Assembly (NCBI GenBank): GCA_009192285.1
Contig: WBVU01000011.1
Span: 310,001-374,000 of the forward strand
Length of the DNA stretch: 64,000 nucleotides
From: Morchella semilibera
Lineage: Eukaryota > Ascomycota > Pezizomycetes > Pezizales > Morchellaceae
Reading direction: 5' to 3'
The position numbers and the translations under genes were made by a program. A model generated the notes under the pieces. The model made no database searches, had not been told where the DNA came from, and saw only the letters and a list, made by a program, of their open reading frames with translations. Positions 10,090 to 21,546 of this stretch are shown here, one piece after another (within the stretch, counting starts at the first letter, position 1; each line of letters begins with the position of its first letter).

Positions 10090-12420
10090 ATGGAGGGGGC
10101 CAGCGCAGCGCCGGAAAAGCGCGACCCTACGATTACGACCCCTAAAAATCCCTCCAGGCCATCCTCAAGAGGCTCAAATCATAAGCGCCAACGCACCGAC
10201 CCTAAGAAAGCAATGGAGCCTTCAGCTGATTTTATATCACTGGATTTTTCAGATGGTGCTGACGATGAACCAGTCGAGGTGGAGTACATCGGTACTAAGC
10301 GCTCTAAGCGTACACCTTTGACTTCTGGAAACACCACTCCGGTAACTCCAAAGAGTTCTGGTACACAGGACGAAGACGACCAGGAAGGTGGTGTGGAGGA
10401 AAAGACGGCCACAAAGAAAAAGAGAAAGGGAAAGCCACTCATGAGGCCTAAGGAGGAGGAAGATGGTGCAAAACAGGAAGCCAATAGGTCCAGACAGCCT
10501 ACAACTCCTAGCTTACATAGCAGAGGCGATTCATCAGATGAGGATGGTGGTATCAGCATCAAAACGCCGTTAAATGGTATTCATACCTTGAAAGACGACG
10601 AGTCCGAGATTGAAGATGAGGATAAGGATTCCTCTACTCGGCGTGTTTTAAGTGCCAAAAAACTGAGTGGTGCACGAACCCCTGGGCAGGAAGACAACCC
10701 AACGCCTGAATCTGTGGAGATTGCAATTGCGACAACTTCTAATCCAGAGGCTTCTAGTGTTGTAGCACCCGCCAGCGAGGAATTTGAGAAAGATTCCGCA
10801 GTTGTGAACGGGAAGGCCAAGAAGCGGAAGCCAAGGAAGAGGAAAAAGTCAGTGGCAGAGGCAGAAAGAAATGCACAAATTGACCTACCCAGGGGAGGAG
10901 GGTTTAAAAACATTTCTGACAGAAAAGATGACGATGACACGTCAGCATCGTCATTAGGTGATGAAGATGATGACGAAGGACTAGAAATCCACGTTGATCT
11001 CGACATGGTTGACATTGGCGATAATGTGAAGACTAAAAGTAACCACATTAGCGACGAGGAAGGAGAGGTTGTAGAAACTCTAGCTAAAAAGGCCGATATA
11101 GTTGTGATCGACGAGAACGAAAGTGGTGATGGTGGTGATTCTCCTCTCGTTGACCAGGCTGTAGCCATGAGGCAGCGGAAGTACTATTCTGCATATGTAC
11201 CACCTCCGTTTAGGCTTGAAGAAGCGCGTCCGTTCTTCGGCTCAACTTCAGGTGTAGACTTTACAGCAGATGTGATACAGGAACGAGAGCTTGGCGCTGT
11301 AATGGCGACACCTTTTTCTGAGAGTAAAAGGATATGTTCTGTTTGTACCAAAACAGGGCACTCAGAGGATAATTGTCAGGAGCTAAAGGTAGGCTTCTAG
11401 TCACTTTTTGTCGGGTTCCAGGAACCTGATACTGAACAAAGGAACTCTTACTAATTGCAATCTCTGGAACAGTGTAAGCATTGCGGAAGCTGGAATAAGC
11501 ACTTTTCACACACCTGCCCAGATGCCAAGAAGGATGACGAGGAAGAGTCACGCATAAAAGACGTAAGCAAACCTCTGAAACACATCCTCACAGGCCGTTA
11601 TACTAATCACCCTCCAAAACAGCACTGGCGTCGCATCCCCACTCACCGACACAAACCAACCCAACAAAAAAAATCTCTTCCCATTCATTGCTACATGTGT
11701 GCTGGAAGCGACCACTATGGTGATGACTGTCCCGGTTGCTCGCCGCCTAGGATTAGTGGCTCTTTCTCGTTGTCTGAAATCAATGTAAACTCTTATGCCA
11801 CCCAGGAATGGTTATTGGAATCTGGGGACATACTCCAAGCCCTTGGGCTAGGTAAAGGAAATCCTAAATTTGGGGTTGCGGGTACTAAAATGACGATAAA
11901 ACCAACACTGGACCCCTTCAGAGACCTGCGAAATTTCGACAGGGAAGATCCATTCCCGAAGCGTGCACCCCCTACTGGGCCATCTAAGGGCAGAGACTCC
12001 TATAAGTCAAGGAACGCCCAGAGAGATGGTAATGGTGCGTCGTACCGTCAGCGAAGCCGGAGCCCTCACAGAGACCCTATATTTGATAGATACCGTCAAC
12101 ATTTACCGGCCAGGCCGACCCACGGACTACCCCCAAGACCTCGCTCACGCTCACGAAGCCCGCTACGTATTAGGGGTAATAGTAGCCGAGGTGGTGGAAG
12201 CATAGGTAGGGGCGGGGGTGGGAGCGGAGGTAGAGGTGGGGCCCGTATGTATGGACCTCCGGGGGATATTCACAACCGCCCTGCAGCTCGCGAATCTAGG
12301 GGAGGCTATGAATCGCGTTCACAGCCCCCGCTGCCAAGAGAACCAGTGCCCAGACGTACAGAAGCGTTTAGACCAATGCCATCGAGTGCTAGAGGGAACT
12401 GGCAGAAGTACAAAACCTAG
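10090..12420 (+). CDS. AIR1: AIR1/AIR2-like zinc-knuckle RNA-binding protein (TRAMP complex)
   Basis: Exons 10090-11388 and 11473-12420 give 748 aa. Air proteins present RNA to the Trf4/5 poly(A) polymerase in the nuclear TRAMP complex, which feeds the exosome. The first 400 residues are acidic, Ser/Thr-rich and disordered-looking with Lys-rich patches (KKRKPRKRKK). Zinc knuckles follow: CSVCTKTGHSEDNC (about residue 417, canonical C-x2-C-x4-H-x4-C), CKHCGSWNKHFSHTC (variant spacing) and CYMCAGSDHYGDDC (canonical). The C-terminus is RS-rich (RSRSPHRD, RPRSRSRSP) and ends in an RGG box. The 84-nt intron 11389-11472 splits knuckles one and two, in phase 0. A further 60 nt (11563-11622) between knuckles two and three looks like an in-frame intron; removing it leaves 728 aa. 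Yeast Air proteins have five knuckles, so three is few. The start is the first ATG of the frame. Confidence 0.82.
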
Positions 12421-12995
12421 AAAGGCCAGGTAGTTGTTTTAGCGGTATATGCTCTCTTTTCTAGTTTAATCCATGGTTTATTTTACTCTTTTCGGCGGTC
12501 TCTTATAGGCTGGCCACTTTTGTGTATCAATACTTAGGCAAGGTTGTGTGGGTTCCGGAAACTCATTGCTGGCGCGATGGAGGGGAGCCACCAAGGACCT
12601 TCGCTGCCTTAACTTAACGTAAGATATGGGATGTTTTGTGCCTATTAATAAAAGTAAATGATTTGGCGCTCCATGATTCGATCATTGGCCTTTCGAAGCG
12701 ACTCGCTAGCGTCATATATGATCACTCGGTGCATAGGGGCAGACTACAAGACTGATAAGGTTAGTTATTAATCAAGTAGTGTACCTCCTCGGTTAAGGAA
12801 TTCTTCTCTATAATCAGTTAAACCCTTTACATTAGGCGTAACTTTTACTGCGATCCTCATCTAGTTTCTTGGTTATGCACATGCGTAATAGCCACGAATC
12901 CTCGTGTAACATGGCATATTGAGAGGTGATGAGGGCCATCGTAACTTTGGGCGCGTAGAAAAACCTCTTCTCCTTACTAACTGATACTTGCAACA
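12421..12995. other. intergenic region between AIR1-like gene and MSH5
   Basis: This stretch holds the presumed 3' end of the AIR1-like gene and the promoter of MSH5. An exact CATR-N4-RTCACTCGG site lies at 12713-12729, 267 bp before the MSH5 start codon. No gene is seen. Confidence 0.6.
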
Positions 12996-15900
12996 ATGCC
13001 CCGAACTCGTCGAGCGTCTGTGGCATTCGCCTCTGAACCCCTCTTCCGCCCACCTTCTCGCTCTTCCTCTCAGACAACTCGAAGCTCCCTCACCGCCACT
13101 CCTGGTACCTCAAAATCACGTAAACTGAACCCATATAACAGGACTGTCGAAAGTCAAGATGAAGATGAAGATGAGGAAATCTCTGAGGAGGAGGAAGACG
13201 ACTCTGAGGATATCATCATGGCCGTTGATCGGAGGGGAAGAAAGATAGGGTGTGCATTTTACTCGATGGCAGAGCAGAGATTAAGTTTAATGGAGGATAT
13301 CGAGTTTCCTACTTCGGACTGCTTAGATGCTTGTGAGTGCTCTTGCGCGGGGTTGGATTGGCCTACTAATGTAGTTGCGTGGGGGGTAGTAAAATTCCAT
13401 ATAAAACCTACAGTCCTGTTACTGCCGTCAAGGTTTGATGAAACCATTGATAAATCGCTTAATCCTGATTCTAAAGGCAAATGATCCAATCTGCTTCTGT
13501 AGGTATGTTTGTGACTCTTGCTCACACGTTTACCAGATGAATTTGCGACGCCTTATCACATTTCCATCCGCCCTACTGCCGAGTTCTCCTATGACTCGGC
13601 AAGAAACAAACTCATCTCAACCCGTATTGGTGAATCCAACGGACCATCAATCACAATCCAGACTCCTGGCGACATGCATGACATATCCGGCGAGTCACGG
13701 AGACGTGGAAATCTACTGAGACTTGCAGGGTGGATCAACGTGGAAAGCAAGGTTACTGTAGGGTGTGCTGGTGCCGTATTGACGTATCTGCAGAGGAAGG
13801 CAAGTATTGACGGAGGTCCTGGAGATGTCGATGGAGGGGGAATATTAGTGGCAGAGATTGAGATGTGGAGTATGGCTGATGTTATGTATGTGCTAAGAGG
13901 GTGTGTGTTTGTCTGGTGAGAAAAAGTGACTGACGGGGAGCAGGTTTGTAAATGCAGATACGATATGCTCGCTGCAGATCTTTGAGGATGAGTCGCACCC
14001 GAATTTTCATATGCAAGGCCCCAAGGGCCGCGGTAAAGAAGGTCTATCTTTATTCGGAATTATGAATGGGACTAGATCTCCGCTTGGGCATGTTATGCTT
14101 AAACAATGGTTTCTGCGCCCAACCCTTTCGCTCTCAATACTGACCTCCCGTCATGATACACTGACCGCGTTCCTCAATCCTGCCAACTCTCATGTCCTCG
14201 CTACACTCGGGAAGTCACTGCGATATATCAAAAATATCCCAAAAGTCCTTTCAGGATTACGGCGAGGCTTAGGTAGTGGTGGCCGAGGGGGCGAATGGGT
14301 TTCGTTAGCAAAATTCTCGTTCTACGCACTGAGGATCAGGTCCTCTCTGCAAGAGATGAGTGGAGTTCGAGGGCTAGTGATCTATAAGAAACTGATGGAC
14401 ACAATTGATGTCAAGGCCATTCAGGCCGTGGGACAGCTTATCCACGACACAATAGACTTTGATGAGAGTGCACTGCAGCACAGGGTAGTCGTTATGAGGA
14501 ACGTAGATGATGAGCTAGACCGGATGAAGCAGATGTATAATGGCATGGATAGTATGCTCTCGCAGGTCGCTCGACAAGTCGCAGCAGACATACCGGCCGG
14601 TGTGGCGATCAACTTGAACGTTATTTATTTCCCGCAGCTCGGGTATCTGATCGTTGTACCCACACTCGAAGGTAGTAGCAATGATGGTGGAGAGGAGGAT
14701 GCAGTGGGGAGGCCTGTGTATGCGGGCCAAGACTGGGAATTTCAGTTCTGTACAGGAACGAGTTGGTATTACAAGAACCCGCAGATGAGAGAGATGGACG
14801 GGTACTTTGGGGATATGTACGGGCTTATCTGTGGTAAGTTTGTGTGGATGGATGGAACGAGTGATTACTAATGACGCAGTGAAGATAGGGAGATTGAGCT
14901 AGTGCATGAGCTGCAGGTAAGGGTGCTGAAGTATGATGAGATACTTATAGACTGTGCTATGATAATCGCGGAGCTTGATTGGTATGGTCTTGGGATCCTT
15001 TTTTCTTCTCTTCTTTTCACGATATCACAATTGGACTATAGCTAAGGGTTGTTAGTCTTCTGGCCCTGGCCCTGGCGGCGGAGAAATACAAGTACTCCCG
15101 GCCTATAATCACCGAGGAAAACATCATCAAGATTACTAAGGGCCGGTAAGCGAGTTCTTGTCTTCCTAGAAGACGCAGAAACTATCATTGACAATAACAG
15201 GCACCCGCTCCAAGAACTCTGCGTGTCCTCCTATGTGGAGAACGATACAAATATCCTTGGAGGTAAAGGTTCAGATGAAAAATTAAGTAGCATAGATATC
15301 GAAACTGCCCCAGACGCAAATGAGGCTAATCTGGCTACACCACCGATGGCGGTAAGAGGTGTTGAGAACGCCCCCACTGAGCCAAGTATGGTGCTTATCA
15401 CTGGGCCTAATTACTCCGGGAAAAGCATTTACTTAAAACAAGTCGCACTCATAGTTTATATGGCTCACATTGGATCGTTTGTTCCAGCCGAGAGTGCAGT
15501 GATAGGATTGACAGATAAAATACTTACCAGGATTCAAACCCGAGAGAGTGTTTCAAAAGTACAAAGTGCGTTTATGATAGACCTTCAACAGATCGCTATC
15601 AGCCTTAGGCTTGCCACACGTCAGTCTCTTCTAATAATCGACGAGTTCGGTAAGGGTACCGACTCAAGTGATGGTGCAGGGCTAGCCTGTGGTGTATTCG
15701 AACACCTCCTGAACCGCTGTGACGATAGGCCAAAGGTTTTGGCAGCTACTCATTACCATGAGATATTTGAAAACGGCTTCCTTACTGAGCACAAATATCT
15801 ACAATTTGCTCACATGAAAGTTCTCCTTGATCATGATGCAGAGCAAACAGAAGATCAAATCACGTATCTATACCGAATGGAGATCGGCCGGAGTACTAGT

Positions 15901-16188
15901 AGCTTTGGGACTTGCTGTGCGGCCCTTAATGGTATCGATCCAGCAATTGTTGCAAGAGCTGAAGATCTAATCCTGCTGGCTGCAAGGGGTGAAGATTTAG
16001 TTGCTGCATGTGGGAGGTTGACCGGCGGAGAGACTAAGGAGTTGGAGGAGGCCGAAGAGGTTGCAAGGGAGTTTTTAAAGCAGGATTTTGACTTTGAAGG
16101 TAGTGATGGGGATGAGAGCGCGGGAGAGGCCAGAAGAAAGCTAGAAAAGATCTTGGAAGGCGTTAGAAGGGCTGAAGAATGGATATAG
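12996..16188 (+). CDS. MSH5: MSH5, meiotic MutS homologue (MutS-gamma subunit)
   Basis: Seven exons: 12996-13332, 13390-13476, 13537-13885, 13944-14833, 14885-14981, 15047-15145 and 15201-16188, giving 948 aa in a closed frame. With Msh4, Msh5 forms a clamp that stabilises recombination intermediates and promotes crossovers in meiosis. Seen in order: a low-complexity acidic N-terminus; [20 protein letters not shown]; the core domain with [15 protein letters not shown]; the clamp/lever helices; [23 protein letters not shown]; Walker A GPNYSGKS (about residues 688-695); the STxxS-like FMIDLQQIA segment; and Walker [17 protein letters not shown] (about 763-778). The mismatch-binding N-terminal domain of MutS is missing, as expected for Msh5. 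Intron 13477-13536 needs a GC donor. Intron 14834-14884 uses an AAG acceptor 12 nt after another AG, because only it restores the [13 protein letters not shown] reading. Co-orientation with AIR1 is probably incidental. Confidence 0.93.
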
Positions 16189-16680
16189 TAGGAATAGCTG
16201 CTAATATGGGGCTAGGTGGAATGCAAACAGGGGAGCTATATTGAGCGTGTACTACTATCCTCTTGTGCTATATATATATGCAGTGGCTATATATTTACGG
16301 TGATAGGTGCAACTTAAGTGAAAAGAAGAGATTTAGGATCCTAAATATAAATATACTGGATCGAATTGCACTTACCTAAATTAAGATCGTATTCCTCATA
16401 ACTACATCGTACATGTAGTTAAAAGCAATGGCTTTTTATTCAGCATAAAACCCCTCCCTAATTCTATGTTTATTCGAGGCCGCAGAGGATCGCTCGCCCC
16501 ACGGGGACCCCAGCCTTGGCATTTCAGCAGCCCCAACCCCACCTTTTCAGCCGCATCAGCTCACCTGCAGCCTTGTCCATCGCACCCAACATCAATTCAT
16601 CATTCCATAACCCGATCAATTATTAGTTCCCGAGAACAGAGAGAAAACACACCCAAAACCACAACAACTACATATATTGT
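16189..16680. other. intergenic region and presumed leader of the F-box-like gene
   Basis: AT-rich sequence follows the MSH5 stop, with one TACATGTA at 16410. A C-rich, leader-like stretch from about 16450 to 16680 comes before the next start. A 72-codon frame at 16466-16684 is not supported as a gene. Confidence 0.5.
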
Positions 16681-17960
16681 ATGACTGCCATCTTAACTGC
16701 CCTCCAACATCAGGGACCGTCTAGAGCTACATACTACATCATGTTACCCCCCTCATACTCGGATCATGATCCTTTACCACCCCCGTCTTTCGACCCTTTA
16801 TCGATGATATTGAGTCAGTACCCAATTGTGACGCAGTTTGTAAAGTTCATAACTACCGGTGACTGTACGATTCTTCTCCTGCAAGCTATCACTACAATCA
16901 TGTGTGTTTACTGATGAATGATATACGTATACATTGTGAGCAGTAATCCAGCTTTCTCGCACGTCAAGCACAATCCGTGAAACTCTCCTGCAATCACCGG
17001 AATACTGGCACGAACTTCTCTCCCGGACAACTCTCGTATGTTCCGAGACCACTCACATCAAAGGTGACAACGTCAAGAGCTGCGTAATATGCTCCATGCC
17101 CGTCTGTGAGGTAAGCCCCGCAATCCCAGTCCGCGGCCCCCACACGCACTGTCACCCCCACTAACCAACACTCTTAGACCTGCATCGTCAAATCCGACTT
17201 CCACGGTACCTCAGGCACCTTCTCCAACCGTATCCGCACCTTTTGCGAATCCTGCTGGTCCGCCACGGACTTCTCTCACCCCCCAAACTCCCCGCACTCC
17301 TCTGCTCCGCCGCTCTGCGTCTGCGTCGCAAAAGACGGCTGGCTCTGCTCCCACTGCCGTGCTACGGAGCGCGATGAGCTCCTGGAGAACAAATATACAT
17401 GTGCAACCGACGGGTGCTCTCAGCCCCACAACACCTCCGAGAAGCAGCGCGTATGCACCTGGTGCCGCCTTCCACTGCCGCCGGCTTGGCGCCCCGTCAC
17501 CGCAGAGCAAATACCGATCTCGGAATCGCTGGGAGCCAACGGAAACAATGTACCAGAGGATGATGCACCGGGGTATGAAGAAGACGGTGGGAGTATAGGT
17601 GGAAGGAGAACATCCGATGTGTTGGACTCCCCCGTGGATAAACCGAGGATCGCCGGTTGGGACCAGATGACCGAGGATGAAAGGCAAAATTACCAGACGG
17701 CGTGGCTGGCGAAGGGTGTAAGGGAGAGGGCACGCGGAGCGGTTGTGAGGAAGTCGGAGCCTGGCATGTCTGATGGAGCCGCCCCGGGCTTTGAGGATAT
17801 CGGGAATGAGGAGACGGGTGAGGCCAGTGGCAGTGCTAACGTCGGGGAAACTGGCGAGGCCAGTGGTAGTGGTGGGATAACAAACAGTGCTAATGGTACT
17901 GGCGTCGAGGAAGCAGCGGGTAAATTGAAGGACGTTGACCTTAGTGGAGGCAGTAGTTAA
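16681..17960 (+). CDS. F-box-like protein with Cys-rich putative zinc region
   Basis: Exons 16681-16864, 16944-17110 and 17178-17960 give 377 aa (357 if the ATG at 16741 is used). The first junction restores an F-box-like stretch: ILSQYPIVTQFVKFITTGD followed by LIQLSRTSSTIRETLLQSP and EYWHELL. This suggests an SCF-type adaptor, though the match is to the pattern only. A Cys-rich region follows: CVICSMPVCETC, CESCW, CVCV, CSHC, CATDGC and CTWC. These paired cysteines probably bind zinc. The C-terminal third is acidic and Gly/Ser-rich with TGEASGS repeated twice. Introns are 79 and 67 nt with consensus ends. No partner or substrate can be named. The start codon is uncertain because both candidates precede the F-box. 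Confidence 0.7.
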
Positions 17961-18994
17961 TTACTTATTCTTCCTTTCCTGATCCTTTCTCTTTTTCTTC
18001 TATTAGAAATAAGGAGTCCGGTCTAACTGGCTGAATTTGTGATCTTTTTCTTTTATTCCTTGTTTGAACCCCCCCCTTTTTTTTGCGCTGCTTTTTGCAG
18101 ATTGATGATATGATGAATGTGTTTTTATGAGAACATGGAAACTGGAGTTTTGCTTTTTATCTTTTTCCTCTTTTTTCTTTGCACGCAGTGATGGGGCGGA
18201 TAAAGTTTTTATATAGGATATCGCTACCATACTTAATACATACATTGTATTAAGGATTTTTGGGCGGTGTTTGTCTTTGCGTGTACCTAACTACATGTAA
18301 GTAGGTGGCGGCAAGCCTCCCAAACCCTAGCCTGACATTATGTGTGGAATATCCCGCCGGCTTTTAGACAGTACAAACCCACTTATATAGGAAAATTAGA
18401 AAGAGTTGAGATCTGACTACTTAGTACCGTATGATGGCACCTTGAAGATCATACCCTTTAATACCGTCATGGTTCTCTTCAAATGTTAAAAGTTATTGTT
18501 AACTCTCATATTCGGCGGGGGTTCTAGACTTCCTGCGAGGATTGTTATAGCATGATGACAGAAAGTCGGTCCCTTCGGCCTATTTTCTTCATGATGGGCG
18601 TTGTTCACATCATGGGCTATCACTCGGAATAACGTGTTTGGTGAATGACAAACTACTCGGGGTACCCTACTCTACCTTTTATAGGCGTTTCTCAATGCTT
18701 GTGTATGTCCACCTTTTTTTTACTTTCTCATCTTGTGTTTGTGTCAAACCTATTGCTCGAGAGGTGTGCATGGAAGTTTTGGCACTGTCGGTCTAGGTAT
18801 GGGTTGTAGAGTTTGATATAAAGTCAATAGATGTTTGCCAAAATAAGATATATAATCTGCCAACATAGAAAATAACCCAGAAATACAAATAGCTACACCA
18901 ATACGAAACAAAACAACTTGCCCCCAACCAAAAACCAACAAAATAAACAAAATGCTCTTCACCGGAGACAACCAAGAAAATGACAGATCATCAG
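17961..18994. other. convergent intergenic region
   Basis: Two genes end toward each other here. There are T-rich tracts near 17990-18180 and 18710-18720, one TACATGTA (18292) and an exact CATR-N4-RTCACTCGG site at 18611-18627. No gene is seen. Confidence 0.55.
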
Positions 18995-21546
18995 CTACCA
19001 ATACTCATTCGAAATTCCCTGTGCACCCTCCAGTCTCTCCAGCTTTGCCTCTAGAATTCTCCTCTTCTCAACGACAGTCTGGTCCTCGCCTCCAACAGCG
19101 TTCAACTCCTCCTCAGTTAGCCCTCCAATATACTCGGGCGAGAACACCCTAACAGGTCCTTTGCGACCCAGGTAATGTCTCTCAATGACCTGAAGCGCCA
19201 CGCAGTCTACATAGCGCTGTCTTGCAACTTCATAGTAGGACCGTAGCACGTTGTATATCTCGGCCACTCTCTGAGCCTCATTAATAAGATGTGGGTCTCC
19301 CGGGGCTTCGGAAGCACTGGGTTCCTCCTCATGGCCGTCGCCGGCCTTCACATATCGCGTTTTGGATTTATCTAGGTTTTGGGTATAGTAGTGATTGTAG
19401 GTTATCAATATACCCTCCCTCTCATCACTCAATATCTTTAGCAGTTCGTTTTCGGCCCTCTTATAGAGCGCGGCAAACAAGGGGCGGAGCTTCATCGAGA
19501 TCTTGTGGCGTAGGCTGTCGTCGGGACATTTGAGACGGAGCAAATCAACGAAGAAGCGCTCAACCTGCGTCCTAACGCTGAGGATGTGCTGTCGGGCGAT
19601 AGTCCCCCATTTCTCTGTTTGCATTCTGAACAGTAGCTGCACGACACCCGGGTTCACCATGCCCGGCAGCTCGGGGCCCCGGGATAGTTGATATGCTTTT
19701 TTGATCCATTCGTAGATTGGGGTACTATTCACGGCCATAAGATATTTTGTATAGTCACTTTTAAGAGCTCCAGTAGGCCCAAAATTTGCTGCATCTCCAA
19801 AGTCTTTCGTATGGCCCTCTAGCTTCATCCTGTCCGAGAACTCTTCGTTTAGGTTCTGGATGTGCATCCGTATCCGCAGAGACTCCCGATCTAGGGAATC
19901 CATCTCATAGAGCCCCATCAGTGCGTTCCGCGCAGAAACCTGGAAATTATTCGAAATCTTGATCAGGATGCTTCTCTGCTCATCACTCGATTCCCTCTTT
20001 GGTCCCATAGCCTCCAGCTCCGACCGAGAATCTTCTATCAATGCGTTAATCTCCATAACCATCTTTGGGAACTCTTTCTTAACATGGTCGAAGAGGAGCC
20101 TCTGGAGGAACCTCTCCAGTGCTGGGACCCCAACCCTGTCGCGAGGGAGCACTCTCCAGGGATCTTTCTTGAAAAAGTTCTTCTCATTCTCAAGTCTCTC
20201 GCCGCTACTAATGTCCCTTTTGACCTCATCAGTGGAACGGTTACGAACGGTGAACCATCCGTGGTTGAGGACAGTAATTTTGTTCTGAGCTGTTTCTATG
20301 ACGCGGGTTTCGTCTCCGGGTTGAATAGCATCAGGCTTTGTGAGGACACCGACAGTACGGATACCGTTAGGGTCTGCTTCGTTGGCAAGACGGAAGACCT
20401 TCTGATTGGCGGTCTCGTTAAGGGAGGAGGCCACAGCCCTAGTAGTATTGTTAGCAGTGCACTATTTGGTAAGACCGAGCCTTAAGTTCGAGCATACAGA
20501 ATGATGGTTCTCTGATCCTCGATATAGCTTTTTACAAGATTCTCGACCATCTCCAAGTCCGCTTCATTCTGGTAACGAGTAGCACCTGGGATCCATTAGT
20601 ACTCTTGCAGCAAAAGAGGAGTGAAGAGGAAGTAGGAGCAGCCCTACTTTGAAAAAGTCCCGGGACATCAACAACGCTAAAATGCGAACGTGACGGTCCG
20701 CATAGCTCGATTTTCAGTACGTCATCACTGAATCTCTCATTCTTCTCTGAATCTGTAGTCTCATCTGCACTCTTTGACAGCCCCATCAATTCACTCGCCT
20801 AAGTTTTTCCAGCCGTCAGTAACCACCATCAATAATAGGTAGCGGTATCATTCAATACCTTATCCATAATTTCGCGGAATCTCTCTGGAGTCAGCTCTAC
20901 CACCGTGTCTAAGAAACGACGCAGCTTTGCCTTTCTCTCATCGTCACTTCTTTTCGCGGGGATAATCGACACGGTGATCTTTTCCTCAATGCTCTTGCGA
21001 AAACTGATGTGTGTTGCAAAGCGGGTACAGAGTGTTGAGGCAGTGGGGAAACGGATTCCCGTGAGGGCCTCCAAGAGGGAAGATTTCCCAGAGGACTGGT
21101 CACCCACAACTACTAGCTATTAAGGCGGGGGAGGTGGTAAGAAATATTTCTCTGCAATTATTGGTGGGGTTATGAGGAAATCATACTTGAGGGAGTGAGA
21201 TGTCTTCACTTGCACCAGACTCACGAAGCTTATCAATTATCTCGAGCAGCTTTGCAAGTTCAGGACTTTCGAGCTTGTCAGCTAGAGCGCCTGGAGATTT
21301 TTTCGCTGATGACATGATGTTTGGCTGAGGAAGACGAGGAGGGTTGGTAGTAGCAGGAGAAGAAGGACCTGGAAAGGAACAAGGTATAAAGGTGCGCGCG
21401 TCGGGGTTTGGCTTATGTTTGAGAGATGAGGAGGCGGGAGAAGCGGGAGAAGAAGAAGAGGAAGAAGGAGACGAGGCAGATGGTGTCGCAATTGGTGTTG
21501 ATGCAGGACTGAATGAAGATATAAACCCCGTGAATGCTTTAGTCAT
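18995..21546 (-). CDS. dynamin-like large GTPase (fungal Mx/dynamin-related type)
   Basis: Model on minus: exons 21546-21187, 21116-20859, 20798-20648, 20585-20498 and 20438-18995, giving 766 aa in a closed frame. Dynamin-family proteins polymerise on membranes and use GTP to remodel them. After a Ser/Pro-rich N-terminus (about 1-100) come LVVVGDQSSGKSSLLEALTG (G1, residues 121-140), the G2 threonine region around TRFATHISF, VVDVPGLF (G3, 249-255) and VGVLTKPD (G4, 315-322). A helical middle and effector-like region with RVFSPEYIGGLTEEEL near the end follows. I see no PH or Pro/Arg-rich domain, and it is not obviously Vps1 or Dnm1. It resembles the expanded set of Mx-like dynamin-related GTPases of filamentous fungi, whose roles are mostly unknown. 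Stops at 20455-20480 fall within a 59-nt intron with a CTAAC branch point, so the gene is intact. Confidence 0.88.

Noticed and set aside
14862-14878. CATT-N4-ATCACTCG-like sequence on the minus strand inside MSH5 intron 4
   Set aside because: It overlaps the intron branch point and departs from the CATR consensus, so it is not counted as a motif copy.
16466-16684. 72-codon frame just upstream of the F-box-like gene
   Set aside because: Pro/Ser/His/Thr-rich translation typical of a C-rich leader, and out of frame with the downstream gene.
20440-20660. Apparent stops and frame break in the dynamin-like gene
   Set aside because: Two consensus introns (59 and 62 nt) with branch points remove them and restore the G3 region exactly, so the gene is not a pseudogene.
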